A stretch of 52,226 nucleotides of DNA. Origin: Clostridium sp. (GTDB taxonomy: Bacteria; Bacillota; Clostridia; Lachnospirales; Lachnospiraceae). Where the stretch lies: contig JAMPFS010000021.1 in the NCBI GenBank assembly GCA_023664325.1, positions 1-52,226 on the forward strand. The letters run 5' to 3'. Positions 28,001-35,023 of this stretch are shown piece after piece (the first letter of the stretch is position 1; each line of letters opens with the position of its first letter). Under the pieces are notes generated by a model. It worked only from the letters and a program-made list of their open reading frames with translations. It had not been told where the DNA came from and did not search any database. The position numbers were made by a program, and so were the translations under genes.

Positions 28001-30263
28001 CAGGCAATACATCCGTAATCTCCATCTTTTCCTGATGCAGCTGCGGCTTTTGCATAATCAAATACCATTGAATCGTTCCTTTTCCGGTCATCTTGCCATC
28101 TTTATCCATCAGGTTTGGTTTGGTATACTGGAAAGAATAGTTGGCGCTTTTAGAAACTTCTTTTCCGTCACCATAGGTCAGCTTTGCAGTATTCTCTGCC
28201 TGATACCAACGTCCATCCTCCAGATAAGGCTTATTGGGATCATCTTTTAAGCGGGTGACAACCGTGATGATTTTTCTGGTGTCAATATCACCTAACGTAA
28301 GGCAGTTGCCGTTCATTTTGTCTGTTACATCTTCCCCTGCATTACTTCCGGCATCCCTCATGGATACGCTGACAAGCTCCATTGCCGCAGAATAATCCCC
28401 GGCATTTGCAGGAATGATTTCCTCTAACACCGCATTCTTCATCTCAATTTCGCTCTGGTTTACCACAACCTCCCATGTGAACAGGTTGGTAACCGTATTA
28501 TACGAAACTGCTCTTTTACTCAGCACATTCTGACCCGGCACCGTAGCGCTTACAGCAAGATTATAATTGAGATCACCGCCCGTCAGTTTTCCCTGATTCA
28601 CGCTTGCCACTGTAGGATCCTTCACAGTGGTCGTATAGGTAAGCGTAATTGTCTTATGATTGGCAGATGGTTTAAATACAAAACCATCTCCCACAGATTC
28701 AATACTGCCTGCGCCGGAAGGCTCAACCTTCACGCCATCGATGCCGCCCACTAAAGCAAGACCGGCGCTTAACGTATCCGTATAGGTCGAATTTTCAATA
28801 TCCATGCCATCCCGGTTAAGGACAACCATCCATTCAATCAGCGCATTGCCATCTGCATCTGTCTTCTCGCTGTTTACCACACTCTTTTCCAAAACCCTCG
28901 GTTGGACATATGCCGATCCGCTTCCCTCGGAACCGGTCGGCTCGCCTTCCGGGTTGACCGCTACGGTATTATCCACCGTTGCGCTACTCCAGTTCTGTAT
29001 AGAGCCAAGTGACCCAAAAATCGAATCATCATAGGAGGTTAAAAAACTGAATGTAGTTCGGTAATTCGGATCGGAATCTTTGACCTCAAAAGTCACCTGT
29101 TGACCGGATACATTTGATACTTTCACCGTTCCGGTCGAACCCCATTTCTCATTTTGCAGCGCAATTGTCTGCCCCTGCACAAAGGTAAGTCCGGCAGGCA
29201 GGGTATCAATCACCTCGGCTGAGAGTTTATCCCTGCCATTTTTATCAATCTCCACGTTCCACTTAATATATGGTTTCCCATCTTGATATACTTTCTCGCC
29301 ACTTTTGTATGTCAGTACTTCACCAGGCTCCCGGTTCTCCGTATCGTCTCCTGTATCCGTCACATCCACCTTATATGTAAATTCACCGGAGGCGGTCGGG
29401 AAACGAATATCCTGATTCCCCAGATCTTCCTGTACCGAAGAAGAAAAACCTCCTGCAAACTTTACATAAAACGGAACAGACTGCTGATTTTTAATCATGT
29501 CCTCATAAAACATAAATGCCAGGGTTCCGCCACTGGAAATTGTAACATTACCGATGGATTTTCCTTCCCTGTCTTTTAATTCATGTGTGTTATTGACATC
29601 CACACGTACTTCCGGCGGAACCTGATAGATATATTGCTTATTGCAATCCACCTGATTGCCATTTCCGATGACAAACTGGAACGTCATGTCAATCTTCGCA
29701 TCCTTTGGCAGCTCTAACTGCTCCGTTGTCGTCATGTTCTTGACAACCATTTTGCCATTCTCGTCTTTGTAAGATGCCTCCAATGTAAGATTCGACAAAT
29801 CGATGCTGGTTCCGACAAACAAATTCTCTGATCCGGTGGCAAGTTTGGAATCCATCTCCTCATCTTCCACCACGATAGCCGCCTTTTCGCTGCGCACTGA
29901 TTTTTTCGTATCATCCGTCTTTTCAGAAGTTTCACTATCCAAAGCATTGTCCGAAACACTCTCTGTTGTCACTTCCTCCGTTACAGTTTCCTGTGATGGC
30001 TGTTCCGATACCGATTCGGCAGTATCCGTCAGGAGTTCCGTACTCACAGGCTCTATCTCCTCCGGTTGTTCCGTGGGAACCTGCTCCTTCGTATCCTCTG
30101 CCTGTTCTTCTATGTTATCTTCCGGTTCTTCCTGCTCAGTCGCCGTATTCCCCAAAGCCCCAAAGCTTCCCATTCCAATATTGTAATTTACCGGCATCAG
30201 AGTAAAAAGCATTACAATGATTAAGCCGATTGCCATCCATTTGTTTTTCCCGAAATTCTTCAT
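22023..30263 (-). CDS. Giant Cna/SpaA-type surface adhesin (about 2,746 aa)
   Basis: Predicted cell-wall-anchored adhesin. Order: signal peptide (about 1-40, long hydrophobic core), Glu/Thr/Ser-rich stalk (about 40-145), an adhesin N-domain (about 150-310), five tandem Cna A-type (collagen-binding-fold) domains to about residue 1020, each opening with an 'xxxWxVxxxxxxxxM' pattern, then 16 Cna B/SpaA-type repeats. Each repeat starts K-x-D/A...LEGAxFxLY and ends with 'ApxGY' and 'D' positions that commonly form Lys-Asn isopeptide bonds. The C terminus is a Lys/Thr linker, KKTGD, a hydrophobic span and a KKRNDRRR tail. The sorting motif lacks the Leu-Pro of LPxTG. ATG at 30263 has GGAGGG upstream; an in-frame TTG at 30278 lies inside the ribosome site and is not the start. 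Target ligand unknown. Confidence 0.9.
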   Translation of the reverse strand: MKNFGKNKWMAIGLIIVMLFTLMPVNYNIGMGSFGALGNTATEQEEPEDNIEEQAEDTKEQVPTEQPEEIEPVSTELLTDTAESVSEQPSQETVTEEVTTESVSDNALDSETSEKTDDTKKSVRSEKAAIVVEDEEMDSKLATGSENLFVGTSIDLSNLTLEASYKDENGKMVVKNMTTTEQLELPKDAKIDMTFQFVIGNGNQVDCNKQYIYQVPPEVRVDVNNTHELKDREGKSIGNVTISSGGTLAFMFYEDMIKNQQSVPFYVKFAGGFSSSVQEDLGNQDIRFPTASGEFTYKVDVTDTGDDTENREPGEVLTYKSGEKVYQDGKPYIKWNVEIDKNGRDKLSAEVIDTLPAGLTFVQGQTIALQNEKWGSTGTVKVSNVSGQQVTFEVKDSDPNYRTTFSFLTSYDDSIFGSLGSIQNWSSATVDNTVAVNPEGEPTGSEGSGSAYVQPRVLEKSVVNSEKTDADGNALIEWMVVLNRDGMDIENSTYTDTLSAGLALVGGIDGVKVEPSGAGSIESVGDGFVFKPSANHKTITLTYTTTVKDPTVASVNQGKLTGGDLNYNLAVSATVPGQNVLSKRAVSYNTVTNLFTWEVVVNQSEIEMKNAVLEEIIPANAGDYSAAMELVSVSMRDAGSNAGEDVTDKMNGNCLTLGDIDTRKIITVVTRLKDDPNKPYLEDGRWYQAENTAKLTYGDGKEVSKSANYSFQYTKPNLMDKDGKMTGKGTIQWYLIMQKPQLHQEKMEITDVLPAGTELVEGSVKLLDRWNDYTLKELSGYQYDKTSNTLKLTLTENVIGSYLQGEFRIAYETRPTDYKNSDATNSYTNHAEVSATYEGDIQVTDKEDKTVTGDTGGTLGKEYAYQSGKDYVDWSVKINEGHYDMSDIDNPVIRDKLESYFDFISDDTYRYHLYRTTRDGVRSEVPAGDYTVVVINGNITVKLPKIGTDMLEFAFRTRFNISAERIESEGIKVKNTVDFEGDGFSKSDTSDEVNGVSFSSSSAGSVLEKELRIKKVDAETGKALEGAVFELFFEGVSAGVETTDEDGFAVFKGISSSTGGISYTLQENQAPDGYVKPQQNETVTITDAQLKVDTATQIRYIEHVVKNSPIEKKTELFVYKTDDNAAKRTSLKGAVFTLYTSQADAQNGRNAVASQTTSDNGIVKFTVDYSDKAVTYYIRETTAPDGYEGSTAIYPVNVSTDGTVSYGAAATADVTVEGGTKKALHVTNRKVKVSMLLTKVKADEDTVTISGAEFSLYSDANCTDFIEKKTTAADGTLTFADLELGKTYYYRETKAPDGYVINNTIYSFQAGTGKEHADVTVKETVTDDEALGLIRIKKLDDSTPAKALEGITFTLWQGDAQVNKPGTSEPYTVKTDTNGVAVFEQLPFGTYVVKEGDNTGYIKAADRTVVVNSTAGYDLEIVNEKIKFNVRIIKTDDSTPGKPLEGVAFGLYTSAGSLYKIGSTDKDGKLSFTDIPYGNYTLRETAGIKGYIMSTDVTAITTADIDADPDKTLSYTYINKKENASIRFQKRAQGNKTDNWLEGAEFTLYDSNGLKVATAVSRTNDGIVLFENLIYDTYTIRETKAPTNYKLDNSEWKVEVTENKLYTTLYNLDTGNQSIIENEELPVGYQYVSFYVMKKDQDDVPLEGAQFEFLRYVKKDNKWQWEHVQWAYSQADGKVEFVNVGISEKPEEEPQYQVREVAAPAGYKLDPDNVKTYTYAELTRTQFPGKDQVGHSERKENYTNVPVIETFDNEQILGKIRVLKTGLTSLNKLKGAVFGLYNQDGTEYQKNGKHYTATTDAEGIAIFEDLPIGYYIVKELEAPQGYTLNKVITPSVNVLNETTVDVTFTDTPISVTVHKYAVGGATELEGAELAVYDEEGNEIDKWTTGGSGTQHSLPYSKLKVGKRYTLKEIKAPDGYRSAADVVFEILEDGALRYISGDGSVSNKNVIMRDDRLSLKVRKVDADAADTDLVGALLEVIEDETNTSVYSFTSTGSVQDIPYNKLKAPDKEGEYTRYTIHEKSAPTPTDSAPNGYQLAEDIRIAIGYDGTVYRVTDSGMTPLADGTVVMEDKAKKAVYFSKLDAQTGNRIAGAELGIYSADGTELQTWISTTAPKEIELTPEDYIFREITAPDGYQKAAEIAFTLDDDGKMTVTSGDGSGLSYDRLTLSMEDEPLNIRMRKLNAEYAVLPGAKFELHESNANGAEGKLLQSFTTTLSSTVLDYTKLKEGGYYLLKETEAPKGYKIASPVLFYIKDGNAVNAATNEAYVGNLIQIVDDNKIFYINKVDAGTNQPMSGVTLRISSVADADFVPVEWVTDGKVKEFRYLQFKPDTAYILSETVTIGGYTYAKDINFSIHSADDELYIGNSAATNNQIVMKDTPFKVRVDKQIAGSNKPLAGAKLAVKNTNGEILEQWVTDGKAHELDASKLMPSLQDENIYTLCELEAPELYAVSQPIDFVVTKDGVVKRTDGEKADNNTLVMYDEYTGIIFSKQDAGGKEVPGAVLTITSVEDTEFTPISWTSTTTPYNLDGKLFKPNVDYILTETAAPDGYAYTESITFRVDENGTVYVNGQAVDDKTVTMVDDVLKLSIAKADAGKKNKLLAGAKFSILLEETDTVIYSWTSKGKAKEIPQKYLLASTDEERIIYVLRENKAPEGYELAEDIRFYIDSTGQIYILDGDKATLAENHLITLYDKKKDVSSEKKKTTKTTSKKTGDMTPVRFVVTLLLLSIAGLYCLLFFKKRNDRRR
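22500..27260 (-). repeat. Array of 16 diverged SpaA/Cna B-type repeats
   Basis: Sixteen domains of roughly 85-120 residues repeat from near residue 1030 to near 2690 of the adhesin. The openings vary (KKVDAETGKALEGAVF, IKTDDSTPGKPLEGVAF, SKLDAQTGNRIAGAEL and others), so the array is old and diverged rather than a recent DNA duplication. Boundaries are approximate. Confidence 0.75.
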
Positions 30264-30355
30264 TGCCAATCCCTCCAAATAAAAAATAATTATCCTCTAT
30301 GTATCCATAACGGATGATATTTCACCCATCTTATCAACTTTACATAATATTTTTT

Positions 30356-30384
30356 ATTATATAATGTTTTCTATCGGAATGCAA
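30356..30384 (-). promoter_or_regulatory. Promoter of the giant adhesin
   Basis: Minus-strand -35 TTGCAT and consensus -10 TATAAT with a 17-base spacer, giving a leader of about 85 bases. It lies just after the rpsO terminator, so the adhesin is a stand-alone transcription unit. Confidence 0.75.
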
Positions 30385-30412
30385 GCGGTTTAACAAGTAA
30401 TTTAAAGAGAAA

Positions 30413-30447
30413 AACCCCATCCAATATATGGGATATCGGATGGGGTT
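30413..30447 (-). terminator. Terminator after rpsO
   Basis: Perfect 10-bp stem AACCCCATCC/GGATGGGGTT followed by TTTCTC on the minus strand, six bases past the rpsO stop. It separates rpsO from the adhesin and pnp. Confidence 0.85.
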
Positions 30448-30452
30448 GAAAA

Positions 30453-30719
30453 TTATTTTCTCAAGCCTAAGCTTTCAATCAGCGCTCTATAGCGTTCAAT
30501 ATCAATTTTTTTCAGGTAAGCTAACATGTTCCTTCTCTGTCCAACCAACTTAAGAAGTCCGCGTTTTGAGTGATGATCCTTTGGATGATCCTTAAAATGC
30601 CCCTGTAAATCATTGATTCTTGCTGTGAGCAATGCAATCTGAACCTCCGGTGATCCGGTGTCGTTTGCGCCACGGCCATACTTTTCGATAATTTCTTTCT
30701 TCTGCTGTGCTGATATCAT
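30453..30719 (-). CDS. rpsO: Ribosomal protein S15
   Basis: Small-subunit protein that binds the 16S rRNA central domain early in 30S assembly. The 88-aa sequence is a full-length S15: 'DTGSPEVQIALLTARINDLQGHFKDHPKDHHSKRGL' region, then 'LVGQRRNMLAYLKK' and the C-terminal 'YRALIESLGLRK'. The ATG has AAGGAGG seven bases upstream. It has its own promoter with a leader that may be autoregulatory, and a terminator directly after it, so unlike the common rpsO-pnp operon it appears monocistronic. Confidence 0.98.
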   Translation of the reverse strand: MISAQQKKEIIEKYGRGANDTGSPEVQIALLTARINDLQGHFKDHPKDHHSKRGLLKLVGQRRNMLAYLKKIDIERYRALIESLGLRK

Positions 30720-30750
30720 ATTGTATCCTCCTTATTGATTAAATGCCAGC

Positions 30751-30787
30751 CACCCAGAATAAGGTCGGAGTGTCCTTAATCAGAGTG
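30751..30787 (-). promoter_or_regulatory. Possible S15 autoregulatory leader
   Basis: In the rpsO leader CACTC pairs with GGGTG, and inside it AAGG pairs with CCTT across internal loops. S15 proteins repress their own mRNA through helices with G-U/G-C pairs or a junction in other bacteria. The fold here is short and was only drawn by eye. Confidence 0.35.
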
Positions 30788-30806
30788 ACGGTTGACGTAC
30801 CCACGT

Positions 30807-30835
30807 ATATTAACACAATTCATCTGACTTGTAAA
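30807..30835 (-). promoter_or_regulatory. Promoter of rpsO
   Basis: Minus-strand -35 TTTACA and -10 TAATAT with a 17-base spacer, located directly past the rqcH stop. The leader would be about 80 bases. Confidence 0.7.
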
Positions 30836-30838
30836 CCA

Positions 30839-32590
30839 CTATTTTTCATCTTTTGTCTCCTCGATCCCCCTGATATCCGGCAATGCCACCATCGAATAAT
30901 TCGTATGGTAAATGACATAACCCGGATTGCTCTGTGGTGGTTTTTTGAGATTGCCCCTTCTTGTATAATCAATTTCCACTTTGGGACTTGTTTTGCCGGA
31001 AGAATAAAACGCAGCCAGCCTTGCTGCCTCTTCATAGGTGGCATCCGGCACATCCTCTGCGCCTTCTAATTTGACAATGACATGCGACCCCGGCATTTCC
31101 TTCGCATGAAACCAGAGATCTTTTGCGCCTGCCGTCTTAAAGGTCAGCCTGTCGTTTTGCAGGTTATTCTTCCCCACATACATATGGAAACCATCTGAGG
31201 ATATATAATGCAGCGGTTTGCTCTTTTCCGGTTTCCCGGTGCCTTTCTTCGCAGGCTTTGCCTTTAAAAGCCCTGCTAAAACCATCTCCTCCTTAATCTC
31301 TGCCAAATCCCCCTCTGTCACCGCCATTTCAAAACTGTTTTGCAGAAAAAGCAACTGGTCGAGTGATGCCCTGCTCTCTTTCACAAGCTTGACAGACATT
31401 TCATAGGTGCGCTTTAATTTATTATATTTGTTAAAGTATTTCTTTGAATTTTCCAAAGCGGTAAGCGTTTTATCAAGCGGAATCGTAATTTCCTCATCCG
31501 TATAATAATTCACAACCGTAATACTCGCATCTCCGGGCTTTGCCGTGTATCCGTAGGTTTGCAGCAATTCTCCATACAGCTTATATTTGTCCCGCTTTTC
31601 CGTGTCCTTTAACTGCTTGCGCTGGATATCATATTTTTTGGAAGTTCTCTCAATCGCAGAGTTTAATATTCTTCGCAAATCCGTGGATTTCTGCCTCATT
31701 CTGGTAAATGTGTCCTTCTTGGCGTAAAACGCCTGCAACAGCGCGGAAATATCATCAAATGTCTCCGTTCTCAAATCCTCATACATATGCAGGGGAACTG
31801 CGCTAAATGCCACCGGCTCATCATTGTCATAGACAATAACCGGACAAAACGCACCATCCCTTAACCGCTCAATCAGTTTTAAAAATGCCTGATACAATGC
31901 CTCTTTGTTCACATCCGCCAGACTTTCGGTACTAAAGCTGCCATCAATGCCTGCCTCAAAGCAAAGTTCCTCCGCCATCTGTCTGGAAAACCCTGTAATC
32001 GAGCTATAAACTGCCTTTTCAATGCTCATGGATTTTTCTAAAATATCTGATAGAAACATATCCCTTGTGATGTCAAACGGATTTTGTTTGTCATTTGGCG
32101 GCATCTCGTAATCACGTCCCGGAAGCACTTCCCTGACCGAGCTTACCTGTGCGCCAATTCTTTTGATGGAATCAATAATCCTGCCATTGTCATCCACAAA
32201 AATAATATTGCTGTGTTTGCCCATCAGCTCCGTAATCAGCTTTTTTTTGCAGATATCCCCCATTTCATCCAAATGTTCAATCTCGATCTCAATGATCCGT
32301 TCAAATGCCGGCTGGTTAACTGCTGTAATCCTCCCATTCCCGATATGTTTTCTTAAAAGCATGCAAAAATTCGGCGCCGTCTGTGGATTCGCCTTACTCT
32401 CATTTAAAAAGTAGGCCAGAGGCAGGGTTGCACTCGCGTTTAACATGAGCCGGTAAGTCGTTCCATTGTTCTTAATGACCAGATTCAGCTCGTCCGGCTC
32501 CGGCTGGTATATTTTATAGATACGCCCTCCTAAGAGGCAGTCCTTCATATCCTTTATAATATTTGCTATCACAATTCCATCAAATGCCAT
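30839..32590 (-). CDS. rqcH: Ribosome quality-control protein RqcH (NFACT family)
   Basis: Bacterial Rqc2 homologue that binds stalled 50S subunits carrying peptidyl-tRNA and adds C-terminal alanine tails; once named fibronectin-binding protein FbpA. The 583-aa protein opens with the NFACT-N domain ('MAFDGIVIANIIKDM', 'IYKIYQPEPDELNL'), has a helical/coiled-coil middle (about 280-430) and a C-terminal NFACT-R domain ('DLWFHAKEMPGSHVIVK', 'YTRRGNLKKPP'). The 'PGSHVI' stretch is typical. It lies 41 bases after glgA. The fibronectin-binding name should not be read as evidence of adhesion. Confidence 0.95.
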   Translation of the reverse strand: MAFDGIVIANIIKDMKDCLLGGRIYKIYQPEPDELNLVIKNNGTTYRLMLNASATLPLAYFLNESKANPQTAPNFCMLLRKHIGNGRITAVNQPAFERIIEIEIEHLDEMGDICKKKLITELMGKHSNIIFVDDNGRIIDSIKRIGAQVSSVREVLPGRDYEMPPNDKQNPFDITRDMFLSDILEKSMSIEKAVYSSITGFSRQMAEELCFEAGIDGSFSTESLADVNKEALYQAFLKLIERLRDGAFCPVIVYDNDEPVAFSAVPLHMYEDLRTETFDDISALLQAFYAKKDTFTRMRQKSTDLRRILNSAIERTSKKYDIQRKQLKDTEKRDKYKLYGELLQTYGYTAKPGDASITVVNYYTDEEITIPLDKTLTALENSKKYFNKYNKLKRTYEMSVKLVKESRASLDQLLFLQNSFEMAVTEGDLAEIKEEMVLAGLLKAKPAKKGTGKPEKSKPLHYISSDGFHMYVGKNNLQNDRLTFKTAGAKDLWFHAKEMPGSHVIVKLEGAEDVPDATYEEAARLAAFYSSGKTSPKVEIDYTRRGNLKKPPQSNPGYVIYHTNYSMVALPDIRGIEETKDEK

Positions 32591-32631
32591 TTTCTTCTCT
32601 CCTTCTAACTACCCTGTCATCATGGAATTGT

Positions 32632-34062
32632 TTATTGGTATAATTTTTCATACTTCTTTGCAGAATCCACCCATGAATAGTTCTGGTTCATAGCTCTTTG
32701 CTGCATCGCCTCCCAGTTCTTCTTCTGATTATAAAATACTTCCTTTGCATAATTAATCGTCTGAAGCAGTTCCTGCGCATTGTAATTTGCGAAAGAGAAT
32801 CCGGTACCGGTCTGCTCGTATTCATTATACGGAATGACCGTATCTTTCAGTCCTCCCGTCTCCCTGACAATTGGCAGCGAACCATACCGAAGCGCCATGA
32901 GCTGGGTGAGCCCACACGGTTCAAACCTTGACGGAACTAAAATGGCATCACAGCCGCCATACATTTTGTGGGAAAGCGCATCCGAAAAATAAATATTGGC
33001 GCTGACTTTCGCAGGATGGATTCCCTGATAATAACGGAACATGTCCTCATATCTCGGATCACCGGTTCCTAAAATCACAAACTGCACGCCATCCTGGCAG
33101 ATATCATTCATCACAGCATCCACAAGATCAAGCCCTTTCTGATCTGTCAGACGGGAAATGATTCCAAGTACAAACTGTTTTTTATCGACCGGCAATCCCA
33201 GCTCTTTTTGAAGCGCCGTCTTATTCATCGCTTTATTTTTCCTGAAGTTCTTTATATTGTATGGTTTTGCGAGATGTTTGTCCGTCTCCGGATTGTACTC
33301 ATCATAATCAATGCCATTTATAATCCCGACTAACGACTGGTTCCTTGCCTGCAATAAACCATCTAATTCTTCACCATAATATGGCGTCTGAATCTCGTAT
33401 GCGTAGGTATCGCTTACGGTTGTAATGGTATCCGCATATACAAGACCTCCCTTTAACATAGATGCATCCTTATGAAATTCCAACTTATCCGGTGTAAACA
33501 GATAATCCGGCAGCCCCGTGCAATATTTTAGATGCGGTACATCCCATCTTCCCTTAAACCGAAGATTATGAATCGTCATAATGGAATGCATTCCGCTAAA
33601 GAATGGATTTCCGGCAAATAAGGTCTTTAGATAAACCGGAACCATGCCTGCCTGCCAGTCATGGCAATGTACAATATCAGGTTTGAAGCCAATAACCGGT
33701 AAAATGGAAAGCGCTGCCTTTGAAAAATAACAAAAACGCTCAATATCCCACCGATCCTCCGTATAAGGCGTACGTCCTGAAAAATAATATTCATTATCAA
33801 TAAAATAGACCGGAACACCCTCATATTCCATATACATAATTCCCACATATTGGGAACGGTTTCCGATATCCATTTGAAAATTAGAAATAAAACGCATTTT
33901 TTCTTTGTATTTTGAAGGAATACACATATAATTTGGAATGATAATCCGTACATCATATTTCTTCTTGTCAAATATCTTCGGAAGCGTTCCCACTACATCC
34001 GCTAATCCCCCGGTTTTAATAAACGGAACACACTCTGAAGCAACGTATACTATCTTCTTCAT
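32632..34062 (-). CDS. glgA: Glycogen synthase (ADP-glucose)
   Basis: GT5 enzyme that extends alpha-1,4-glucan from ADP-glucose. It is 476 aa from the ATG at 34062, which has AGAGAGG upstream; a longer frame to 34110 lacks support. The N-terminal 'KTGGLADVVGTLPK' is the ADP-glucose-binding KxGGL motif, 'HDWQAGMVPVYLK' and 'SRFEPCGLTQLMALRYGSLPIV' are the conserved donor-site segments, with 'ETGGLKDTV' near the end. No other glycogen gene is near; it lies between the Spo0A-like genes and rqcH. Many sporulating clostridia store glycogen before sporulation, so a link to the adjacent regulators is possible but unproved. Confidence 0.94.
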   Translation of the reverse strand: MKKIVYVASECVPFIKTGGLADVVGTLPKIFDKKKYDVRIIIPNYMCIPSKYKEKMRFISNFQMDIGNRSQYVGIMYMEYEGVPVYFIDNEYYFSGRTPYTEDRWDIERFCYFSKAALSILPVIGFKPDIVHCHDWQAGMVPVYLKTLFAGNPFFSGMHSIMTIHNLRFKGRWDVPHLKYCTGLPDYLFTPDKLEFHKDASMLKGGLVYADTITTVSDTYAYEIQTPYYGEELDGLLQARNQSLVGIINGIDYDEYNPETDKHLAKPYNIKNFRKNKAMNKTALQKELGLPVDKKQFVLGIISRLTDQKGLDLVDAVMNDICQDGVQFVILGTGDPRYEDMFRYYQGIHPAKVSANIYFSDALSHKMYGGCDAILVPSRFEPCGLTQLMALRYGSLPIVRETGGLKDTVIPYNEYEQTGTGFSFANYNAQELLQTINYAKEVFYNQKKNWEAMQQRAMNQNYSWVDSAKKYEKLYQ

Positions 34063-34083
34063 AATGTTAATACCTCTCTTTAA

Positions 34084-34104
34084 AATAGACTTTTGTCTAT
34101 TATA
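34084..34104 (-). promoter_or_regulatory. glgA extended -10 promoter with overlapping inverted repeat
   Basis: Minus-strand TGCTATAAT is a consensus extended -10 (34099-34104 is the hexamer); no good -35 is seen. A perfect inverted repeat AATAGAC-4-GTCTATT (34084-34101) overlaps it and the likely start site, as an operator would. Confidence 0.5.
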
Positions 34105-34169
34105 GCACAAAGCATAAATTTAAGAAAGATACAGCCGCATGAAATTTGCATTTTTCTAACCAGACCCGG

Positions 34170-35000
34170 CTATGCGGTAAATTGATTTGACATATAACCC
34201 TTTACCCGGTATTCCAGGCGGAATTTATCCGCAATCAGCGCAATAAATTCTGAATTTGTCGGCTTTCCCTTGCCACAGCTTACATTATATCCGAAAATAT
34301 CCTCCAAAGAATCCATCTTTCCACGGTTCCATGCCACTTCAATTGCATGACGGATTGCCCGCTCCACACTGCTCGTTGTCGTATGGTATTTCTTGGCAAT
34401 GGTTGGATACAGATATTTTGTAATATAATTTAAAATATCAGGATCCTTTACCGCCATCATAATCCCTTCCCTGATATACTGATAACCTTTAATATGCGCA
34501 GGAATTCCAATTTCCCTGATCATCTTTGTCACATCATTCTCTAACGTGGACTCAAACAGAAACTGTTTTTGTTCATCTGTCAGATTTTGCTTCTGTTTTT
34601 GCTGTTTCCTCTCATCATAGTAAAGTTCCAAAATCCGTTCTAAAATCCTGCCCATAAACCGTGGTTCCTGTCCAATCATAAAGTAGTAATCCGCCCCGGT
34701 TTCGTAGGCTAAATCAATAATCCGTTGTGCTTTAACATTGGTGATAAATACGAATTTCATATCTGCAATAGACTTCTCTGACTTACACATCTGGAGCAAT
34801 GATATCCCATCCCCTCCATTTAGACAAATATCTGAAATAACAAGATCCGGCTTAACGTCTTTAATTTGGCTGCATAGATCTTCATAATCCTCTGTAGATT
34901 CCTGCAAAATGTATTCGAACTGCTTCATACAGCCCAAAATTTCGCCATAAATCTCCTGACTCCTCTCCGTCGCGATAAAAATTTTCATACTTTCTCTCAT
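34170..35000 (-). CDS. Spo0A-like regulator, copy 2 (divergent receiver, acceptor Asp kept)
   Basis: Response-regulator-like DNA-binding protein of 276 aa. The C-terminal half (about 160-270) is a Spo0A DNA-binding domain: 'IGIPAHIKGYQYIREGI', 'SVERAIRHAIEVAW' recognition region and 'GKPTNSEFIALIADKFRLE'. The N-terminal half is a diverged receiver. The phospho-acceptor Asp is present ('LVISDICLNGGDG', residue 57) and the switch Thr is kept ('FVFITN'), but the acidic pair is Thr-Glu ('IATERS') and the conserved Lys is replaced ('YFMIGQEP'). The linker is Gln/Lys-rich. A 13-residue tail follows the Spo0A end. It starts 23 bases after copy 1 and occupies the end of the recN-spoIVB-spo0A synteny. 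It could be a phosphorylated regulator with altered chemistry, or a phosphorylation-independent paralogue. Confidence 0.88.
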   Translation of the reverse strand: MRESMKIFIATERSQEIYGEILGCMKQFEYILQESTEDYEDLCSQIKDVKPDLVISDICLNGGDGISLLQMCKSEKSIADMKFVFITNVKAQRIIDLAYETGADYYFMIGQEPRFMGRILERILELYYDERKQQKQKQNLTDEQKQFLFESTLENDVTKMIREIGIPAHIKGYQYIREGIMMAVKDPDILNYITKYLYPTIAKKYHTTTSSVERAIRHAIEVAWNRGKMDSLEDIFGYNVSCGKGKPTNSEFIALIADKFRLEYRVKGYMSNQFTA

Positions 35001-35023
35001 TCACTCACATCTCCTCTAACATA

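Noticed and set aside
30839..32590. Fibronectin-binding adhesin as the role of the NFACT protein
   Set aside because: Domain layout is that of RqcH, a cytosolic ribosome-rescue factor, with no signal peptide.
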